A program made the translations under genes and the position numbers. Positions 63,830-64,000 of a stretch of DNA of 64,000 nucleotides are shown here, piece after piece. How positions within the stretch are numbered: the first letter of the stretch is position 1; each line of letters starts with the position of its first letter. This stretch comes from Cercis canadensis (taxonomy: Eukaryota > Streptophyta > Magnoliopsida > Fabales > Fabaceae). The notes below the pieces were generated by a model. It ran no database searches. It saw only the letters and a program-made list of their open reading frames with translations, and was not told the origin of the DNA. The DNA is taken from positions 523,846 to 587,845 of the forward strand of contig QAOA01003192.1 of NCBI GenBank assembly GCA_003255065.1, in the 5' to 3' direction.

Positions 63830-64000
63830 GAGAGAGAGAGTGAGGCAGAAAGCCAGAAAGAGAAGTGCAATAAACGTAGGAATTGAAAAGCGCAATTAGC
63901 GGCTGTGATGGTATCTCTTTCCGTAGTCCGTTGCAGTACAGTTCCGTGACTCGGAATGTCCGTCTCTTCACTTGCCTTGTCTTTTACAGTGTCTTTCCAC
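63830..64000. other. GC-richer edge, possible start of a neighbouring gene
   Basis: A GA-rich tract (63830-63870) is followed by more balanced sequence to the end of the window, as often seen at plant gene starts. The ATG near 63909 runs into a stop after 13 codons, so no coding frame is supported. Confidence 0.25.

Overview
The window is nuclear DNA of a flowering plant, most likely a core eudicot. The evidence is very AT-rich intergenic DNA, GT-AG introns, plant-specific gene families (SAUR, a CFL1-like WW protein, a ubiquitin-RUB fusion), plant promoter motifs (site II TGGGCY, telo-box), many short non-autonomous transposons and an inserted piece of plastid DNA. I do not assign a species. 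Scattered Ns lie in homopolymer runs, and there is one poly-A/N/poly-G gap.

Layout. 1-5 kb: AT-rich DNA with a decayed RNase H-like retroelement fragment. 5-12 kb: a segmental duplication around a ubiquitin-RUB (NEDD8) gene. The right copy (exons 9711-11725, minus) is complete. The left copy (5484-6628) has lost its ubiquitin first exon and its terminal Gly-Gly. It lies downstream of, and in the same orientation as, an unfamiliar small membrane-protein gene (6982-7832). Reading phases would let that gene splice in frame into the RUB exons. 12-18.4 kb: no gene recognised; a MITE, an orphan cluster of site II motifs, a SINE-like repeat and Helitron-like ends. 18.5-20.2 kb: a two-exon WW-domain gene resembling CURLY FLAG LEAF 1. 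20.2-31.9 kb: a gene-poor tract with several miniature transposons, a long inverted-repeat element, a second RNase H remnant and microsatellites.

32.1-44.7 kb is the best-resolved part. A 13-exon NOC3 gene (plus strand, about 845 aa) and a 7-coding-exon NUFIP gene (minus strand, about 598 aa) converge. Both serve ribosome and snoRNP biogenesis and both have site II elements upstream. A large palindromic element sits between their 3' ends. 45.2-58.6 kb is again gene-poor, with Helitron-like ends, a SINE-like copy and a decayed plastid trnG-trnR insertion at about 51.5-52 kb. A single-exon SAUR gene lies at 58.67-59.09 kb, minus strand. The remainder to 64 kb is intergenic with further MITE copies, and a GC-richer edge that may be the start of another gene.

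The main candidates for something undescribed are the possible membrane protein-RUB chimera at 5.5-7.8 kb, the small membrane protein itself, and the families of non-autonomous transposons that each occur two to four times in this one window. Exon boundaries were derived by hand from splice-site dinucleotides and reading phase, without transcript evidence.
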